The position numbers and the translations under genes were made by a program. Source: Candida dubliniensis CD36 (Eukaryota > Ascomycota > Pichiomycetes > Serinales > Debaryomycetaceae). From it: DNA of 64,000 bases. The notes beneath the pieces were generated by a model, which was not told the origin of the DNA, did no database searches, and saw only the letters and a program-made list of their open reading frames with translations. The stretch's first letter is position 1, and the number at the start of each line of letters is the position of its first letter. Location of the stretch: contig NC_012860.1 of assembly GCF_000026945.1 (NCBI RefSeq), positions 2,604,001 through 2,668,000 on the forward strand, in the 5' to 3' direction. Positions 60,087 to 64,000 of this stretch are shown here, piece by piece.

Positions 60087-61574
60087 TTAAAACACATTAC
60101 ATTGTAAATATTCAGGTCTTGATTCACAATAAGGAACATTATTCTTAATATTATTATCATCATCATCATCATTATCATTATCATCAAGAAATAAAATTAT
60201 TCCTAAATCTTGTTTGAATCCATTAGTAAATAATTTCTTCCAAGGAGTAGTTATATAATTGAATTCATACTTGACATTATTTCCCACATTTCCCACCTTT
60301 GATTTATTCTTTTTATATGAAATATATTTATGAAATTTCTTAAAACCAATGAAAGATATTTGTTGTTGATAACTTATGTTTGGTTCAATTTTAATTAATC
60401 GATATTTTGATTTGGGTAATGATATAATATTTTTATTAATTGGTTGTAAAATTTGTATTATTTCTCCTTCTATTCTTTCTGATTTGGTGTTTATTAATTT
60501 ATTATCAAATTCAATTCTACTTGCTGATGTGACATTACCATCACCACTACCACCATCACTACCATCACCATTACCACCACGACAAGTGATAGTATGACTA
60601 TGATATTTACTTAAATTAATCCCATTCAATCCTAAATCAATATTTATCCCTAATAATAATAAGAAATTTCCTCCAATGAAAAAATTCAATGGTGTGGATA
60701 ATAATTGTCCAGATTTACCTTTGGCTTTGAGTATAGTGATTGAAAATGAAGTACTATTCTTCATTTTTAAACAACCACTCAATGGAATTGCATTCTTGTT
60801 ACTCAAACCAAAACTATTAACTCTATTGTTCAAAGGATTGAATTTATCATTAATATTAACATTATTAATAGAATTGGAATTTATTAATTTCGATACATTA
60901 TGATTAAATGATAAATAATTATAATTTTGGAAATCAACTTCAATTAATTCAATAAAATCAGATAAATTATTAACATTGGAATTTATAATTATGAAAAATG
61001 TAGAATTAGTTTCATTGAAACGAATAATAGTATTTGAATTCTCATTAACTCTTGTCTTTGCATTACTAGTTGGAAACATTTTTTTAGGATTTGCGTAAAC
61101 ATGGAAAACATTATCATTACTAATATGGTTACCACCATCACCACCACCATCACCACCACTACTTTGAGTATCATTAGTTGTAATATCAACATTTTTAATT
61201 GTCATTAATTCATGTAAATAATTTGAATTTAAAAAATGTTCTTGATTTAAAAAATACCGACAAATAAATAATAATTGTTTATCATTATTGAATTTATCAA
61301 TAATTGTAAAATATTGAATTATTTCTTGATTTGTAATTGGTGATGAATGATGTAATTTATCATTATCATTATCATTATTATTATAGAAAACATTAACATT
61401 AACATTACTACTTGTACCAATATCCCTTAAGTTTGATTGATAATTATAATTGTTAACAACATTATTGATATAATCAATTGGTATTATTTGGACACTTGAA
61501 CAAAAATCAACAAACACCACCACCACCACCACCAGCAACAACAACAGCAGCAGCAGCTGTAACAACATTCTCAT
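60087..61574 (-). CDS. putative secreted/N-glycosylated protein of unknown function
   Basis: A 495-residue frame. The N-terminus is encoded by TTG, CTG and GTG repeats. Read with CTG as Ser, it is M-R-M-L-L-Q, four Ser, L-L-L-S, then six Val and F-V-D-F, still a usable signal peptide or anchor. The body is rich in Asn, Ile and Ser with several N-x-S/T sequons (for example N-E-T-N-S-T near 190). Gly/Asp-rich loops near 148-156 and 336-348 look inserted. Cysteines occur singly in mid-protein and as C-E-S-R-P-E-Y-L-Q-C at the end, which may form a disulphide. An acidic N-D-D-D-D-D run lies near 470. No family is recognised; an exported or ER-lumenal role is inferred only from the N-terminus and sequons. 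Confidence 0.7.
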   Translation of the reverse strand: MRMLLQLLLLLLLLVVVVVVFVDFCSSVQIIPIDYINNVVNNYNYQSNLRDIGTSSNVNVNVFYNNNDNDNDKLHHSSPITNQEIIQYFTIIDKFNNDKQLLFICRYFLNQEHFLNSNYLHELMTIKNVDITTNDTQSSGGDGGGDGGNHISNDNVFHVYANPKKMFPTSNAKTRVNENSNTIIRFNETNSTFFIIINSNVNNLSDFIELIEVDFQNYNYLSFNHNVSKLINSNSINNVNINDKFNPLNNRVNSFGLSNKNAIPLSGCLKMKNSTSFSITILKAKGKSGQLLSTPLNFFIGGNFLLLLGINIDLGLNGINLSKYHSHTITCRGGNGDGSDGGSGDGNVTSASRIEFDNKLINTKSERIEGEIIQILQPINKNIISLPKSKYRLIKIEPNISYQQQISFIGFKKFHKYISYKKNKSKVGNVGNNVKYEFNYITTPWKKLFTNGFKQDLGIILFLDDNDNDDDDDNNIKNNVPYCESRPEYLQCNVF

Positions 61575-62101
61575 GATGATAATTGTGCTATCACTTTTTC
61601 AATGGCTTTGCAGAACTTCTAACAGGTGGTTGAAATTAATTTTTTTCTTACATGTATGTGTTGCAAAAGAAAAAAAAAATGGTGAACTTCAAATTACAAA
61701 TTGAGGTTTACTAATGTCAACAAGACTAATAATAATAATATATATATAAATGAAAGAACAAATAAAAAAAAAAAAAAGAAAATATCCTAATCAATCTATT
61801 TATTTGCAATATATATATATATATAATAAGGGTGAAGAAACAGTATTCTAATGAAACACATTTGACAATTATCAAACAAGAAAGAAATACTACCTAAAAA
61901 AAAATCAAAATCAAAATCAAAACAAACTATAGTAAACTAACAAATTTAAAAATAAAAAGCAAGCAGGTAAGTAAACAAACAAGTCCTTCTTTAAAAAAAA
62001 ATACAAAAACAAACACACACACACACACATACAACAAAAAGAATCAATCCCAATATCATTAATATTTATTGTTCAATTTAAGTTTCAATCAAACAACAAT
62101 T
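61575..62101. other. intergenic region between secreted-protein gene and kinesin
   Basis: No gene is seen. It holds (TA)n near 61738-61748 and 61810-61824, an A-run at 61765-61779, an AATCAAA repeat near 61903-61922 and (CA)n at 62012-62029. It is the 3' side of the kinesin gene and the promoter of the secreted-protein gene. Confidence 0.5.
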
Positions 62102-64000
62102 TTAGAAAATTCCTAAAGAAGCAGCTGATTTTAATGGTTTAACAATTTTCAAATTTAACCCTCCAGAACTATGATTACGTTTATGTTTTTGTGATTTTGA
62201 TAATGATGTAGTGCCATCATCACCACCACCATTACTATTACCACTACCAAACATTCCTGAAGTATCTGAACTATCGACATCTGATAATATACGAGGTTGT
62301 TGTGCTGGTGATGGAATAGTTGATGGTGTGAAATTAGTAGTTGGATTAGCAATCATTAAAGATCTTCTTCTACTTTCTTTTAAAAATTCATTGATTGAAA
62401 GATATTCTTGTTGGAAATTCAAAATACCATTATGTCCATTCTTATAATTTCCAAAACTAGCACTAGCTGCTAATCTTTGTTGCTGTGATGGTGGTTGTGA
62501 TAGTGGTGGCTTGCCATCATATTCATCATCTAATTTTTTGGATGAATAGATTGAGAAACCTTCTTGAAGTGATTCTTTATCTATATCATTACCCAATCTC
62601 AATGAACCATTTTTGGATATTTGACTATCAGAACTTCTATTGATTAATGTATTAGAATGATCTTCTCCTCCTTCTTCTTCCTCTTCATCATCATGGTTAT
62701 GACTAGCACCATCAAAGTGTTGTTGTTGTTGCTGTTGTTGTTGATATTGATGATGTTGATTATCTTCTTCTATTTCACTTCTGCCATCATCATACATATT
62801 GTCAATTAATTCTGGATCAGGTTTAAATGCCGATATACTTTGAATATCATCAGTAGAAGTTGTACCAGACCTTTGCATAATGTCTAGTCCACCTCCAAAT
62901 CCAGTACCAGTGCCAGCACTGCTAACTCCACCAATACTTTGTTGACGTTGTAATAATAATGTTTCTCGTTTAATACTCATTTCTTCTTCTTTATATTTAT
63001 TCAAATCTTCTAATTTCAGTTGAATTTCTCCTAATCTATTTCTAAATCCTAACGTCTCACGAGAAATTAATAATTGTTGTTCTTTTAAAGATAATTTCAA
63101 TTTATTGATTTTATTATCTCTACTCTCAATAATCTTTTCACTAATTAATAAATGTTTCCTTAAATTAATATTAACCAATTCAACTTCATTCAACTTATTA
63201 CTGATATTTTGCAAAGAATTTTCCAATGAAAATAATTTACTTTCTTCTTGATGAGAAGTTTTCAAATTTTGCATCTTCAAATTCAATATCACATTCTCCA
63301 ATTCTTCAATTTTTTTATCACGACGATCTAATTCATCACTCATATGACTATTTCTCGCAAGACTAGGTGGTGGTGACGATATAATTGACACTGTAGATGG
63401 TATTGGTAATCGAGATTGGAATGTGCTGGGTTTAGTGGCCAAAGAAGTGGCAATACTAGTTGTGGTGGCAGTACTATTTCTCATCATTGAGAACATCAGT
63501 GGTGATGAATGAGGTTCTGAACGGTACGATGATAATTCATCTTCCAATTGCTTAATATAAGCTTGATTGCTTTGATTCATCTTTTCCAATTGAGTAATTC
63601 GATTCTTCAAAGATGCAGTACTTAATTCAGTGTTTACATGGGCACTATTCTTAATTGATTTGGCTCTAGTACCAAATCGAAGGGTCGATAAAGTTTCTAA
63701 CTCATTGAATGATGATGGTGAACAATTGATAATTAATGAAGTTCTTGAATTACCACCAATGGATTCCTGTAGAATACGAGTCAATTTGGAATCCCTATAT
63801 GGAATATGAGTTGATTTCCCATCAGTTAAGGCATTTATAACATTACCCAATGCCGATAATGATGAATTGATTTTTTTTGCTTCTTCCAATGTTTGACCTT
63901 GGGCACCGGTCTTGTCAACTTTTTCACTACCAGCAAGATCAACAAGAAATAAGTTTGATCGTTTAATCACTTCTGTCTCCATATGCTTTTGAGTTAATTT
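62102..64000 (-). CDS. conventional (kinesin-1 type) kinesin heavy chain, 5'-truncated by window edge
   Basis: The frame is open through the right edge, so only the C-terminal 632 residues are present. The N-terminal two-thirds of the motor, with P-loop and switch I, is outside. The visible motor part has switch II ([17 protein letters not shown]), [31 protein letters not shown] and [18 protein letters not shown]. This is very close to fungal kinesin-1 such as Neurospora NKin. A neck coil (I-T-Q-L-E-K-M-N-Q) and a coiled coil at about 225-340 of the visible part follow. The tail is disordered, with Q, D/E and Ser runs. S. cerevisiae has no close orthologue apart from the divergent Smy1. The role is inferred: plus-end microtubule transport. 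Confidence 0.92.
   Translation of the reverse strand, partial: KLTQKHMETEVIKRSNLFLVDLAGSEKVDKTGAQGQTLEEAKKINSSLSALGNVINALTDGKSTHIPYRDSKLTRILQESIGGNSRTSLIINCSPSSFNELETLSTLRFGTRAKSIKNSAHVNTELSTASLKNRITQLEKMNQSNQAYIKQLEDELSSYRSEPHSSPLMFSMMRNSTATTTSIATSLATKPSTFQSRLPIPSTVSIISSPPPSLARNSHMSDELDRRDKKIEELENVILNLKMQNLKTSHQEESKLFSLENSLQNISNKLNEVELVNINLRKHLLISEKIIESRDNKINKLKLSLKEQQLLISRETLGFRNRLGEIQLKLEDLNKYKEEEMSIKRETLLLQRQQSIGGVSSAGTGTGFGGGLDIMQRSGTTSTDDIQSISAFKPDPELIDNMYDDGRSEIEEDNQHHQYQQQQQQQQHFDGASHNHDDEEEEEGGEDHSNTLINRSSDSQISKNGSLRLGNDIDKESLQEGFSIYSSKKLDDEYDGKPPLSQPPSQQQRLAASASFGNYKNGHNGILNFQQEYLSINEFLKESRRRSLMIANPTTNFTPSTIPSPAQQPRILSDVDSSDTSGMFGSGNSNGGGDDGTTSLSKSQKHKRNHSSGGLNLKIVKPLKSAASLGIF

Overview
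The window is 64 kb of AT-rich budding-yeast nuclear DNA from the CUG-Ser clade, most like the Candida albicans/tropicalis group. The clearest evidence for the clade is a CTG codon in the thymidylate kinase gene (15293-15295). It falls where Cdc8/dTMP kinases carry an invariant Ser (LLF-S-ANRWE), so leucines encoded by CTG in the conceptual translations here should be read as Ser. Other signs are the single-exon genes, long homopolymer and trinucleotide tracts, intron-containing tRNA-Tyr genes and many in-frame Q, N, S, D and E runs.

Layout. 0.7-4.7 kb: a large SEL1-repeat protein (Dsf2/Skt5-like). 5.7-12.1 kb: a vacuolar amino-acid transporter (Avt3/4 type), a MICOS Mic26/27 subunit and a ketopantoate-reductase-like scaffold protein. 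12.1-15.1 kb: gene-poor. 15.1-19 kb: thymidylate kinase CDC8 facing AP-2 sigma APS2, then the Ku70 gene. 19-24.1 kb: no protein gene, but two tRNA-Tyr genes. 24.1-30 kb: a PH-domain protein and the KH-domain protein Scp160. 31.4-37.2 kb: a Mup1-type methionine permease, mitoribosomal protein mL43 (MRPL51), a peroxisomal AhpD/CMD-like protein and Upf3. 38.5-50 kb: a Csn12-type PCI protein, Vta1, a Skg3/Caf120 PH protein and an LRR protein. 51.2-56.3 kb: a second copy of the peroxisomal CMD-like protein, V-ATPase Vo subunit f, an unrecognised low-complexity protein and Mediator Med10/Nut2. 59.2-64 kb: two secreted proteins of unknown function and the 3' part of a conventional (kinesin-1 type) kinesin that runs off the right edge.

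The genes are ordinary housekeeping and membrane-traffic genes, not an operon or one pathway. Several neighbours are also linked in Saccharomyces cerevisiae: CDC8 convergent with APS2, VTA1 near SKG3, and NUT2 near V-ATPase f. I see no bacterial-type island, CRISPR array, plasmid or virus. I did not find a convincing new biological system. The items most worth a second look are: the dispersed pair of PTS1-bearing CMD-like proteins; a ~300-bp compositionally distinct segment at 38176-38478 (solo-LTR or structured-RNA candidate); a signal peptide built from CTG/GTG repeats whose reading depends on the CUG-Ser code; a probable 5'UTR intron at the 24-kb PH gene; a Cbf1/Gcn4/Met31-type site set before the methionine permease; and the CRE/MCB cluster in the empty 42-44 kb stretch.
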